Below are positions 53,109-61,217 of a stretch of 64,000 nt of DNA, piece by piece (within the stretch, counting starts at the first letter, position 1; every line of letters starts with the position of its first letter). Under the pieces are notes generated by a model that was not told where the DNA came from, searched no databases, and saw nothing but the letters and a program-made list of their open reading frames with translations. The translations under genes and the position numbers were made by a program. The stretch comes from a virus. The DNA is taken from IMG/VR virus record IMGVR_UViG_3300048580_000526, positions 25,964-89,963 of that record, one strand, 5' to 3'.

Positions 53109-53522
53109 ATGCCAGTAACATATACGGGAATCACCAGAACCACATCATCCCCGATTTACACAGATTTTAACGTTTCATCATTCTTGGCTGAATGTAACGC
53201 CTTGAAAGCGTTATTGGTTCCTGGTGCATTATTGGATCACAATCTTCTTCGTCGTCTTCAGGTTGTTTACAATAATTTTGAAACCCATCGTCACACTGCT
53301 GCTGATCAATATTTCGTTGCCTATACTGGGTCTGGTAATCTTGGTGGGACTGATTCTGCTGGGACTATTACCACAACTGATCCTGTTGGGTTCAGTGCAT
53401 CCACTATAGCGGTATTATCTGGGACATTGGTTACTGCAGATTTGGTTGATGATTTTGTGTCCAAGATCAACGCTGCGAAAACCCATCTCCATAACGTTAC
53501 AGAAACATCAAACGCAAGTTAA
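53109..53522 (+). CDS. Small tail protein with HxH motifs
   Basis: 137 residues. It has two HxH-type motifs (THRHTAADQ near residue 60 and THLHNVTE near the C-terminus), resembling the metal-binding HxH repeats at the tip of T4 gp37. The rest is Ser/Thr/Gly-rich and without a known domain. Its own late element precedes it and an intein-containing tail-tip gene follows after 62 bases. Role as a short fibre or tip protein is inferred from position and composition. Confidence 0.5.
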   Translation: MPVTYTGITRTTSSPIYTDFNVSSFLAECNALKALLVPGALLDHNLLRRLQVVYNNFETHRHTAADQYFVAYTGSGNLGGTDSAGTITTTDPVGFSASTIAVLSGTLVTADLVDDFVSKINAAKTHLHNVTETSNAS

Positions 53523-53552
53523 ATATTGAATGTTATGGTTAATATTTGGTAT

Positions 53553-53560
53553 GATAAATA
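53553..53560 (+). promoter_or_regulatory. Late promoter GATAAATA
   Basis: 24 bases before the ATG at 53585, followed by AGGAG. A GGTTAA lies upstream but not at the spacing of the composite promoters. Confidence 0.5.
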
Positions 53561-53584
53561 AATATAAAATAGGAGAATAAGATT

Positions 53585-54208
53585 ATGACAGATAATACTG
53601 TACCAACAACAACTAATACTTCGACAGTACCAGATGCCCCAACTAAAGCACCAGATGACACTGTTGATGCACAAACTTATCAACAGATGTTAGATATCCT
53701 GAAGGATTTGACTGACCACACCCATACATTTTATGACAGTTATGGTACCGCTTGCCAATGCAACTGCGCTTGTTTTGCAGGTGATACTTTAATTCATACC
53801 AGAGAAGGTGTGATGACAGCATTTAACTTGACTGGAAAAACAGTTGAAGTGTACTGTATTGATGATGTTTGGAGATCAGCTACTTGGAAATCTTATGGAT
53901 TACAAAAACTTTGGTCATTGACATTAAATAACGGGGAAGTTATTCGTGTAACTGAAGATCATCGTTGGCCGGTAATAGGTAAATCAGAAGTGGTATTAAC
54001 CAGAGATTTAATGGGTGAAAAACTTCATTGTAAGTTTGGGGATTTCAGAGAAGTAGAAGTTGTTGGTGTAACTGATTTGGGAATTTATGAATTGGTTCAT
54101 TGTTGTGAAGAACCAGTGACAGAAACTTTCGCTTTGGCTTCTGGAATTATTACTAAAAATTGTAATTGCACATGCTGCACTCGTGGGATGGTTTGGGGTG
54201 TGGCATAA
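53585..54208 (+). CDS. Cys-rich tail-tip protein interrupted by a mini-intein
   Basis: 207 residues as encoded. Residues 1-62 (N-extein) contain DHTHTFYD and CQCNCA; residues 193-207 (C-extein) are CNCTCCTRGMVWGVA. Between them, 63-192, lies a Hint/intein domain: CFAGDTLIHTREG (block A, nucleophile Cys63), VTEDHRWPV (block B, T-x-x-H), and TFALASGIITKN ending in Asn192 before Cys193 (blocks F and G, Lys in place of the usual penultimate His). Excision would give a 77-residue protein with an unbroken Cys-x-Cys run (CQCNCACNCTCC). No homing-endonuclease domain is present. The HTH and Cys motifs suggest a metal-binding fibre tip. Confidence 0.82.
   Translation: MTDNTVPTTTNTSTVPDAPTKAPDDTVDAQTYQQMLDILKDLTDHTHTFYDSYGTACQCNCACFAGDTLIHTREGVMTAFNLTGKTVEVYCIDDVWRSATWKSYGLQKLWSLTLNNGEVIRVTEDHRWPVIGKSEVVLTRDLMGEKLHCKFGDFREVEVVGVTDLGIYELVHCCEEPVTETFALASGIITKNCNCTCCTRGMVWGVA
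53771..54160 (+). other. Mini-intein coding segment
   Basis: 130 codons from Cys63 (TGT at 53771) to Asn192 (AAT ending 54160), directly followed by TGT for Cys193. Block A CFAGDT, block B TEDHRW, block F/G TFALASGIITKN are all at expected positions. The length is that of a minimal intein without endonuclease. Confidence 0.8.
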
Positions 54209-54258
54209 ATGTCACAGTGTGATAAAAATAACACTATATTATTTGAAGAAATGATCTC

Positions 54259-54287
54259 TTGACAGAAAAGATAAATAATGTTATTAT
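54259..54287 (+). promoter_or_regulatory. Host-type promoter TTGACA-N17-TATTAT with a late element in the spacer
   Basis: TTGACA (54259-54264), 17 bases, TATTAT (54282-54287), preceded by TG (extended -10 type). GATAAATA lies at 54270-54277 within the spacer. The ATG at 54314 is 26 bases on. Confidence 0.72.
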
Positions 54288-54313
54288 TGTTTTAACAGAT
54301 GGAGAAGACTATC

Positions 54314-54370
54314 ATGCGTAAATTGACCAAGGAAGAAATTGCGGCAAAGATCGCCAGTGCAAAGATTTAT
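54314..54370 (+). repeat. Direct repeat, copy 1
   Basis: 57 bases at the start of the 54314 gene recur at 55172-55228 with a single change (G for C at the eleventh base of the shared coding start region). A second shared block is near 54443-54490 and 55303-55350. The copies are 858 bases apart. Confidence 0.8.
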
Positions 54371-54517
54371 GCGGCAGCCCACCCTGAAATTCATTCAGAA
54401 TGGGATGCTGCTGTTGCAGAGTTAAAATCAAGGGTTTATATTGGTGAGTCTGGTGCCTATACTACTCCTGTCAAGGAAGGCGACCTTATTCGTATTGACG
54501 AGAATGATACAGAATGA
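54314..54517 (+). CDS. Small hypothetical protein, duplicated
   Basis: 67 residues from the ATG at 54314, which has GGAG 9 bases upstream; the ATG at 54299 contains that GGAG and is therefore unlikely. The product (MRKLTKEEIAAKIASAKIY...YIGESGAYTTPVKEGDLI) is nearly duplicated by the gene at 55172. The two are identical over the first about 19 residues except one. No family is recognised. It overlaps the start of the 54514 gene by 4 bases (ATGA). Confidence 0.65.
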   Translation: MRKLTKEEIAAKIASAKIYAAAHPEIHSEWDAAVAELKSRVYIGESGAYTTPVKEGDLIRIDENDTE

Positions 54518-55158
54518 GATGGGCTGAGATAATTACAGAAGTAGTTTTTAAAACAACCAAACAATATGGTATTCAACAAATTTTTGTGTCTAAACAATTT
54601 ATGAAAAGTTTTGACTCTTTTAAATTGATGGACAAAGATTTAGAAAAAGATTTAAATGAATTTTTATTTAAAAAAATAAGTGGTACGACTTTAAGTAAAG
54701 AAGCTCCACTATATGGTCCATTGGTTGGATTGTACCATTATCATCTTCGTCATGGTAGGGTGATTATAATTTATGCGTCAGATAATGAACATATAGAAAT
54801 TTATGCAATTGGTGGGCATGAATATGATGGTGATAATGCCCAACGACAATTGCGTAAAAGCATTAAGGGAATGACACAAGATAGTTTTGAAGTTTGGCAT
54901 TTACCAACTAATAAAATTGAATTTGCCAAACAACAATTATCTGTTGTTGAGAATTTGCTTTATTCATTGGTTGATGAAGTGGATATTTTAAAAGAGTATT
55001 TATCCACTGAAAATGGAATTATTGTTGATTTGATCACGCAAGAATTAAATATTTCTAACAAGACTGAATTTAAAGAATTTCTTTTAACTTGGGAAAAACA
55101 ATATAAAATATCGTTTGATAAATTTATCAAACGATTAATACCTGCTAATACAAATTAA
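54514..55158 (+). CDS. Protein with RelE/ParE-like toxin fold behind a short leader peptide
   Basis: 214 residues. After MRWAEIITEV, residues about 20-105 (DKDLEKDLNEFLFKKISGTT, PLVGLYHYHLRHGRVIIIYA, EHIEIYAIGGHEYD) follow the RelE/ParE ribonuclease-type toxin layout: two helices, then an LxGxxxYxLRxGRxxIxY strand pair and a final strand ending AIGGHE. The residues that make RelE toxic vary in the family and cannot be confirmed. Residues 110-214 are helical and unassigned. There is no antitoxin-like partner next to it, though it lies between two copies of a duplicated small gene. The N-terminus resembles a capsid-targeting peptide. Confidence 0.55.
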   Translation: MRWAEIITEVVFKTTKQYGIQQIFVSKQFMKSFDSFKLMDKDLEKDLNEFLFKKISGTTLSKEAPLYGPLVGLYHYHLRHGRVIIIYASDNEHIEIYAIGGHEYDGDNAQRQLRKSIKGMTQDSFEVWHLPTNKIEFAKQQLSVVENLLYSLVDEVDILKEYLSTENGIIVDLITQELNISNKTEFKEFLLTWEKQYKISFDKFIKRLIPANTN

Positions 55159-55171
55159 TGAGGAAAATAAC

Positions 55172-55228
55172 ATGCGTAAATTCACCAAGGAAGAAATTGC
55201 GGCAAAGATCGCCAGTGCAAAGATTTAT
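55172..55228 (+). repeat. Direct repeat, copy 2
   Basis: Second copy of the 57-base block at 54314-54370, in the same frame of the 55172 gene. Confidence 0.8.
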
Positions 55229-55399
55229 ATGGATGCCCATCCACATCTAAAAGACATTGATTTTAAGAAAATTATGGATGAATTTGAAACTCGTGAATAT
55301 ATTGGTGAATCTGGTGCTTATACTACACCTGTCAAGGAAGGCGACCTTATACCATTTGATGAGAATGAACAATTAGAATTTCATTTTATGAAACAATAA
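55172..55399 (+). CDS. Small hypothetical protein, second copy of the 54314 gene
   Basis: 75 residues, MRKFTKEEIAAKIASAKIY then a divergent middle (MDAHPHLKDIDFKK), then YIGESGAYTTPVKEGDLI as in the first copy, and a C-terminal extension (EQLEFHFMKQ). AGGAAA lies upstream of the ATG. The two conserved ends with a changed centre suggest that the ends matter, for example for binding to a partner. Its last 27 bases overlap the end of the leftward gene at 55373. Confidence 0.65.
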   Translation: MRKFTKEEIAAKIASAKIYMDAHPHLKDIDFKKIMDEFETREYIGESGAYTTPVKEGDLIPFDENEQLEFHFMKQ

Positions 55400-55663
55400 A
55401 TCTTCAGTTTTTTCAAATTGTGCAAATAATCCAATAGATTCTTTAAATTCTTCAGCATCTCCCCCTTGAACTTCCAGATTAATTTCATCTAAATACAACA
55501 CAACGTTCATTGATTTTTCTGTACAAGATTGTATTAATGCTATTACTTCTTTGCCTGAAGCTAATAAATCAAGGCACATTCTTTCAGTCCAACCATTTTT
55601 TAAAAAATGGGCTGGTAACGCTCCTAATAGAGCAGTATTGGAATCCACGATATGAAAAATCAT
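55373..55663 (-). CDS. Hypothetical protein of the leftward cluster
   Basis: 96 residues from ATG 55663, chosen because it overlaps the upstream stop as ATGA and has GAGG 5 bases upstream. The sequence (MIFHIVDSNTALLGALPAHFLKNGW, SGKEVIALIQS, MNVVLYLDEINLEVQG) reads as alternating strands and helices. No known motif was seen. It is the last gene of the leftward cluster and is translationally coupled to the 55660 gene, with which it probably works. Confidence 0.6.
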   Translation of the reverse strand: MIFHIVDSNTALLGALPAHFLKNGWTERMCLDLLASGKEVIALIQSCTEKSMNVVLYLDEINLEVQGGDAEEFKESIGLFAQFEKTEDLLFHKMKF

Positions 55664-56349
55664 CCCCACCTCAATCTAAAAAACATTGCGTCTTGAACAT
55701 TCATAAAATAATAATTATGACGAAAATAGTCATGGATAAATGGGCATTCAATTTTTTTCAACCAATCATAAACTTCATCAGATTGTAAGAAAGGATGACT
55801 TTCTTTATATTGGAAAATATTAAAAACATCATTTATTTGTTCACCAGATAAAATTGGTATTTCCACGAAAACTTGTTGTCCATTTTCATCTTCTACTGTG
55901 GTTGATTTAGCATCATAAATTCCTTCATAACTAATTTTGAAATGGTTAGAATATTTACTATTTAGGGTGCTTTCGTTAATACCATTTCTATGTTTAAATA
56001 AATGGAGCCATAATGATAAATGCTCACTCCAAAGTTCAAGAAATTTTTTGGCATCTTTTTTTCTTGGAAAATTATACAACCCTTTAGTCCACACACCACC
56101 TGATAGATAGTTATGGTAGTCTTGGTGAATTAACGTCCCATTGTTTGAACCAACCCAAGAATGAATTTCAGGGAACCAAAGTTTAAATTCTTCAAGATGG
56201 CGAAGGTGTTGTTCTTTTGTTGGAAATTGCCAATTTGAAACGTTATTATGTTCATAAAATAATGGAATATTCCAAGATAGAATTTTCTTTCTACCTGTCC
56301 CAAACCCATGATATTTTTCTTTAATTGGTTCTAATACTAAAAATTCCAT
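55660..56349 (-). CDS. Hypothetical Trp-rich protein
   Basis: 229 residues from ATG 56349, with GGAGG 5 bases upstream; the frame opens earlier (56364) without a site. It is rich in Trp, Phe, Tyr and His (WNIPLFYEHNNVSNW, FPEIHSWVGSNNG, WSEHLSLWLHLFKH, YFRHNYYFMNV). No catalytic motif or family is recognised, and there is no signal peptide. It has its own host-type promoter (56366-56393), so it may be expressed apart from the radical SAM genes upstream. It is coupled to the 55373 gene. Confidence 0.6.
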   Translation of the reverse strand: MEFLVLEPIKEKYHGFGTGRKKILSWNIPLFYEHNNVSNWQFPTKEQHLRHLEEFKLWFPEIHSWVGSNNGTLIHQDYHNYLSGGVWTKGLYNFPRKKDAKKFLELWSEHLSLWLHLFKHRNGINESTLNSKYSNHFKISYEGIYDAKSTTVEDENGQQVFVEIPILSGEQINDVFNIFQYKESHPFLQSDEVYDWLKKIECPFIHDYFRHNYYFMNVQDAMFFRLRWG

Positions 56350-56365
56350 TTTCACCTCCAGCATT

Positions 56366-56393
56366 ATCCTACCATGAATTATTTTATTGTCAA
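56366..56393 (-). promoter_or_regulatory. Host-type promoter, leftward, weaker -10
   Basis: On the minus strand TTGACA (56388-56393), 16 bases, TAGGAT (56366-56371). The spacer end and -10 (TTCATGGTAGGAT) are like those of the 11096-11123 promoter (ATCATGGTATTAT), which supports it. Confidence 0.5.
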
Positions 56394-56695
56394 AGGATTA
56401 AAAATTTTAATTTTATGTATGAACATATATCCTTATGTTTGAAATACCAACATCCTCCCCAAAATTCCCATAAAGCATTTTTGTTTATTGGGAAAACATC
56501 CAATCTTGATTCTTCTAATATTAATGGATCGCCATATGTTTGTTTGAGATAATCATGAATTATTTTCCATTGCTCCATTGAAAGATCATCATTGCTTTCT
56601 ATTTTATATGGAAAATAATCGTTTAGGTACATATCAATTTGTTCTGTATGTGAGAAATTAAATTCTTTGAAATATGTTAAATCCATTTTAATCAT
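56390..56695 (-). CDS. Small hypothetical protein following the radical SAM gene
   Basis: 101 residues, starting within the end of the radical SAM gene (8-base overlap), so it is translationally coupled to it. The sequence (MDLTYFKEFNFSHTEQ, MEQWKIIHDYLKQTYGD, ALWEFWGGCWYFKHKDICSYIKLKF) contains a Trp/Cys-rich C-terminal patch. No family is recognised. Small proteins coupled to radical SAM/SPASM genes are often substrates or carriers in peptide-modifying systems; that this is one is only a hypothesis. ATG at 56686 is an alternative start. Confidence 0.55.
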   Translation of the reverse strand: MIKMDLTYFKEFNFSHTEQIDMYLNDYFPYKIESNDDLSMEQWKIIHDYLKQTYGDPLILEESRLDVFPINKNALWEFWGGCWYFKHKDICSYIKLKFLIL

Positions 56696-58964
56696 GCCTA
56701 AAAGGTGTTATTTGTTTTAATTCTGTATATAAAATTGCTATTTTTTTGCACATATCATCAGGTTGAAATACAGGTCTACCTGCGACAGCATTCCCTGCTG
56801 GACATTGGTAACAATAAAGTGTATTACAGTCTTGGCATTCTGGTAATTTTTGTAATTTTTCATATTCTGACTGTATTTCCATAATGGCAACACGATTGAT
56901 TTCATTTTTGAATAAATTTCCTAAAATGGTATGGGGAACGTCTTCTTTTCTTGAGACGAATTTATAACACCCTGAAAAATCGCCAGAACCATCGATTGAA
57001 ATTTCATCCATTGCTGCAGACATACATCCAGTTCTACCTTTTTCCCCAACTCCTTCTGAAATTTGGAATTTTAATAAATCTTTGTGGGTCGATAAGATGT
57101 TTTTTATAGTTGATGAAAATGTTTCCCAAGTTTTATCATTCCAAGAAATCCAACCATCTGTAAAAGAATTTATCAATGGGTGAAATATAAATTTTCTAAC
57201 GCCAATATTATATAATGATGTGAACCAATGATTTATTTCATTGGTTTGGTCTGGTGTAAAAGTAGCCTGTATGGTTAATTGGTGTGGTTGTGTAATTGAA
57301 GCAATTAATTTTATATTATCAATAATTTTTTGGATTTGTTCTGTTGTTAGTTTTCTATTTTTGGTATTACCATTGAGTGAATCTAATGATACAGTCATTC
57401 TAACGTCTTGATATGAAAAATATTCTTGGATAAATTGTGGTGTTAATAATAGTCCGTTTGTTACAACGCTTATGGTTTGATGTCCAACAGATTTTGTTAT
57501 ATCATTTTTGTATTGGTTCATGAATGATAAAATTAATTTATTATGGATTAACGGTTCTCCCCCAAAAAATTGAACATATTTAAAATATTTAGAATTGATA
57601 TTAGCAAGAAAATCCCATGCTTGTTTGATTTTTTCTGGTGTAAATGGTTCATAATTTTTGACGTGTTGCATATAACAGTAATCACATTTTAGATTGCAAG
57701 AATTGGTTAAAAGCAAATCTACATATTTTAGGTTGTAGAATAGGTCATTGGCATCAGAAAGAACGTTTGTTTTTGTAACTTGTTGATTTTGTTCTGGTTT
57801 TTTATTGATATGTTTGATTAAATCATCTTCTTTGTTCAAATCATAATTGTAACGATTTAGAAAAATATCAATAAGCTTTGTAAAATCCTTGCAAGGACTT
57901 TTATCCAATGTTTGGTTATCTGCCCAAGTATAATAAAAATGAATATCGTTGCATATTGGTGGGTCCATATAGATGCAAGATTTGCATTTCTCTAAAATTG
58001 GTGGTTCCCAGTCATGGTATATTTCAATCTTATCTTTCCATTGTCCTTTTCTGGCTTTTTCATTATGATATTCGGCAGTGACATATTCTGGATATAGATA
58101 CCCATCTGCAGAAAGAATATAGTAGTCATAATTATCTGTTGACGGCAATCCAATATCTGGTGTTACCCCATCAAGACACACAGGTATTTTGTACACATAA
58201 AGCACTTCCAAAAATTGTTTCATTCTGGTAAAATATTCATTTAGTGAAAATCCTGGGATGGTTAATAGGTCAATGAATCCAACGTTTGGTTTATAGGTAA
58301 ATCTTGCAAGCACCAACGACAATTTATTTATTTTATTTCTGTGTTGGGAAAATAGCTTTACAATTGGGGCAATCCTGTCAATGGAAAAGAAATCCCTACT
58401 ATCTGGTGGAACTGTATAGTATAGTTCTATATTGGAAACATTTTGGTGCAAAAAATCCAACGTATCATCGATTAATAATGGCGGGGAATTTGTTGGCGAT
58501 TCTCTCAATGATTCTTGATAGGAAAAATCATAACTCAAACTAATCATTAGACGTTGGTTCCATTTTTGGAAGAAATCTTTATTTTTTAGGATTAGTAAAC
58601 CATTTGTGACGATTTGGAATTTCATTTTTTGGCAAACATTTTCCAACACACCTGTCATAATATCATCCATAATTTCAACCCAAAGTAATGGTTCCCCACC
58701 ATAAAATGTTATAAAATCCAATGGGGATTCTGAACCAACGTTGAAACTTTTGATAAAATTGATAATTTGGGGAACATCAGATTTTTTCATTTGAATATTA
58801 CCATGAAGTTCTTTGATTGCATCTCTGTCACAATAGGTACAATTTAGATTACAAGTTGACCCAAGATGGATTGAAAGATATACCCCTCTCCCTTCGATGT
58901 GACGATAATCTCCAAGATTGCATGAACGATTTTTTAAATATTCGCTATATTGTTGGGATGGCAT
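56688..58964 (-). CDS. Tandem radical SAM/SPASM-like enzyme
   Basis: 758 residues with two complete radical SAM halves. Half 1: CNLNCTYC (Cys38, Cys42, Cys45), YGGEP at 88-92, C-terminal Cys group 327, 330, 338, 358. Half 2: CNLKCDYC (Cys423, Cys427, Cys430), FGGEP at 467-471, C-terminal Cys group 647, 666, 710, 713, 718, 721, 739 in a SPASM-like layout (CQDCNTLYCYQCPAGN). The CxxxCxxC motifs bind the 4Fe-4S cluster that cleaves S-adenosylmethionine; SPASM domains carry extra clusters and are typical of peptide- or protein-modifying enzymes such as anaerobic sulfatase maturases and RiPP maturases. The start abuts the stop of the 58965 gene (TAGATG). Substrate unknown; the coupled neighbours are candidates. 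Confidence 0.92.
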   Translation of the reverse strand: MPSQQYSEYLKNRSCNLGDYRHIEGRGVYLSIHLGSTCNLNCTYCDRDAIKELHGNIQMKKSDVPQIINFIKSFNVGSESPLDFITFYGGEPLLWVEIMDDIMTGVLENVCQKMKFQIVTNGLLILKNKDFFQKWNQRLMISLSYDFSYQESLRESPTNSPPLLIDDTLDFLHQNVSNIELYYTVPPDSRDFFSIDRIAPIVKLFSQHRNKINKLSLVLARFTYKPNVGFIDLLTIPGFSLNEYFTRMKQFLEVLYVYKIPVCLDGVTPDIGLPSTDNYDYYILSADGYLYPEYVTAEYHNEKARKGQWKDKIEIYHDWEPPILEKCKSCIYMDPPICNDIHFYYTWADNQTLDKSPCKDFTKLIDIFLNRYNYDLNKEDDLIKHINKKPEQNQQVTKTNVLSDANDLFYNLKYVDLLLTNSCNLKCDYCYMQHVKNYEPFTPEKIKQAWDFLANINSKYFKYVQFFGGEPLIHNKLILSFMNQYKNDITKSVGHQTISVVTNGLLLTPQFIQEYFSYQDVRMTVSLDSLNGNTKNRKLTTEQIQKIIDNIKLIASITQPHQLTIQATFTPDQTNEINHWFTSLYNIGVRKFIFHPLINSFTDGWISWNDKTWETFSSTIKNILSTHKDLLKFQISEGVGEKGRTGCMSAAMDEISIDGSGDFSGCYKFVSRKEDVPHTILGNLFKNEINRVAIMEIQSEYEKLQKLPECQDCNTLYCYQCPAGNAVAGRPVFQPDDMCKKIAILYTELKQITPFRHD

Positions 58965-59948
58965 CTAATTACTCCTCAATACGGTGAATGACCAATCAAA
59001 TTCTTTGGTACAAGTTTCCCAAAATGCCCCTGTGGAAATTTTAATGTTTAGGTAATTGAAATTGGATATTGGGGTAATGTTCAATTTATTATTCTCCCAT
59101 GAAAATTTCATATTGGTATTTATCAAGACATCTTTGGAAATGTCCAACGAATGACCAATTAAACCAATTTCAGAACCTGACTTATGAACACCATTAAATG
59201 TTTCCCAACTTTTATTACTGAAAAAATCCAACTTGAATGGACCTTCTGTTATAACGACATTATCATTTCTAAATTGAATATTTTCAAAATCCAAATTAAA
59301 TATTCTTGTTTTCAATGGTTCTGTATTTTCTGCAAAAATGGTAAAATCTTTTGATTTATTAACGAACAATACCTTATTTGATATTAGACTATTATTCAAC
59401 ACCATAATATAAATTGGTAAGTTCCCCAATTTGAACATTGATATTGGGAACAGGGATAAATTTTGATGTTTGGAATAATCAGTTTCAATTTCTTGATTAT
59501 TATAAAACACTGTTTGAGATAATGGATTGTATAATTGTCCTTTATCATTTTTTGTTAAAAAATTCATATATTGGAATGGGTTCTTGGCTTTTTCTTCATT
59601 GAAATCCACTATTCCATAAAACGACGACCCTGCTATTGTTGGATGCTTTTCTTCATCACAATATTTCAACATTGCGTTTATGTTTATATTATAGCTATAA
59701 TCGTATTTAAAATTATTGGCATTTTTTGGGATGATAGTTAGAAGATTTTCTGGTTGATTATTGTCCCGAATTAGTTTCCACATATGTTGATTTTGTCTAA
59801 ATGGGAAACGATATTCAAGCGAAGTCCCAGACACCAATTGGGAATAGTTGTCTTCATCATCTGGACCACGATAATTTCTTATATATTCTTCCACAGAAGA
59901 AAACAAGTCATTATCTGGTATGCTATTTTGGATAAAAATGTATTTCAT
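58965..59948 (-). CDS. Paralogue 1 of a three-member family next to the radical SAM gene
   Basis: 327 residues. The core (about 170-255: MFKLGNLPIYIMVLNNSLISN, TRIFNLDFENIQF, ITEGPFKLDFFSN) recurs in the 61218 and 59986 products with moderate similarity. The C-terminal third is beta-rich (NKLNITPISNFNYLNIKIS). N-terminal MKYIFIQNSIPDNDLFSSVEEYI matches the opening of the 61218 product (LYIIQDSALNQKDMIYEIENYV). No signal peptide, no known fold. The last base touches the radical SAM start. The ribosome site is weak. Confidence 0.6.
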   Translation of the reverse strand: MKYIFIQNSIPDNDLFSSVEEYIRNYRGPDDEDNYSQLVSGTSLEYRFPFRQNQHMWKLIRDNNQPENLLTIIPKNANNFKYDYSYNININAMLKYCDEEKHPTIAGSSFYGIVDFNEEKAKNPFQYMNFLTKNDKGQLYNPLSQTVFYNNQEIETDYSKHQNLSLFPISMFKLGNLPIYIMVLNNSLISNKVLFVNKSKDFTIFAENTEPLKTRIFNLDFENIQFRNDNVVITEGPFKLDFFSNKSWETFNGVHKSGSEIGLIGHSLDISKDVLINTNMKFSWENNKLNITPISNFNYLNIKISTGAFWETCTKEFDWSFTVLRSN

Positions 59949-59985
59949 TGTTTGATTATAAAATAATTCTTTTAGATATTCAAAT

Positions 59986-61215
59986 TTAATCTTTTATGAA
60001 TTGTACTTTGGATAAATCTTTTATGAATTCGTCAACAGTTTGATTTTCATTTTTCGCAATACCATCAATCAATAATCCATTGGCGTCATATCTATCAAAA
60101 ATTTCTGGATTGTTTGGAACCAATGAAGTTTTATTGATTATGAATTCACAATACATTTTATTTGATTTTTGTAAAGCATCCATTTCTTTTCCAAGATTCA
60201 ATTTAACTTTCATATATGTTTTTTGTCCATTTTTCAATCCTGTAACATCAAATGTTATCCTATAAGACCCCACAGCCCCATAAAGAACTTTATTAACAGA
60301 GAACGGGATTGTGGTTTCAATATCAAAAATACTATCTGGAATTTTTTCAATATGATTATATAATGTTGCGTTATTTTCCCATTCATATTTTTCGATTGGT
60401 GAAAAAATTTCCATACTGAAGGTATCTTGGCTAACATGTAAATCATACTTTCCAGCCAAATAATCAACATTGAAGAATACAGAATTTAAAAATTCGTGTT
60501 TGAAGGTGAAATTTTCTTGTTTGCAAGTTTCAGTTTGAACATCCCCACAATAAGTGTGTGGTGAAATTTTTTCTTGGATGATTTCACTGTTGGTAATCAT
60601 GACATATATTGAAGTGTTTTCTAATTTGTTGACTGTGAAGACTGTAATTAATTTGTCCTTGCTCTCAACTATTTTATCATTATCACAACGATATAACGAA
60701 CCACCATTCAAGTACATGAAGAACATATTTTTTAACATATCTGCTGGGCTTATTGATTTTAATGTTGTTCCATCAATGCCATAAATCACTAATGATTGTT
60801 TTTTATCAACCCAATCAAGAATTTCCCAAGAAGGCATTTCTCTATAATAATGGGGTAATGTTTTAAAAATCCTATCAACTGGTGTTGTTGGGGTAATATC
60901 TTTAACATAATTGGGCATATCCAAAATAGTAAATGGGCTTTCAAAATAAAACCTATCTGGTCTTGGGTCTGTATCTTTTTTAGCCATGAGATTGGTATCA
61001 AATGGCTTTGGGTCTGTTATCAACACAAATCTTGCCTTATGAGTTGTGCCAGTTTGGGAAAAAGTGTTTATCTTACTACTTTGGATTGGAATATTGGTTA
61101 TAGAATTTTCATCATGCCCATGATTGAACATATCAATACTGGATAGAATTTCTTTACCTTTTTGGGTACCATCTGTAATAATGAGGAATCGTTTTCCATT
61201 GTTTATTGTTTTCAT
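59986..61215 (-). CDS. Paralogue 2 of a three-member family
   Basis: 409 residues, the longest member. It shares the core (VNKLENTSIYVMITNSEIIQE, FKHEFLNSVFFNVDYLAG, DTFSMEIFSP) and the N-terminal beta start (KRFLIITDGTQKGKEIL). It has an added C-terminal domain (VLYGAVGSYRITFDVTGLKNGQKTY..., then a helix) and a Cys pair (HTYCGDVQTETCKQ). Function unknown. It follows the 61218 gene after 2 bases and precedes the 58965 gene by 37. Confidence 0.6.
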   Translation of the reverse strand: MKTINNGKRFLIITDGTQKGKEILSSIDMFNHGHDENSITNIPIQSSKINTFSQTGTTHKARFVLITDPKPFDTNLMAKKDTDPRPDRFYFESPFTILDMPNYVKDITPTTPVDRIFKTLPHYYREMPSWEILDWVDKKQSLVIYGIDGTTLKSISPADMLKNMFFMYLNGGSLYRCDNDKIVESKDKLITVFTVNKLENTSIYVMITNSEIIQEKISPHTYCGDVQTETCKQENFTFKHEFLNSVFFNVDYLAGKYDLHVSQDTFSMEIFSPIEKYEWENNATLYNHIEKIPDSIFDIETTIPFSVNKVLYGAVGSYRITFDVTGLKNGQKTYMKVKLNLGKEMDALQKSNKMYCEFIINKTSLVPNNPEIFDRYDANGLLIDGIAKNENQTVDEFIKDLSKVQFIKD

Positions 61216-61217
61216 CG

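Noticed and set aside
54216-54235. AGTGT...ACACT as a terminator after the intein gene
   Set aside because: Only a 5-base AT-rich stem with a 10-base loop and no clear T-run; too weak to list.
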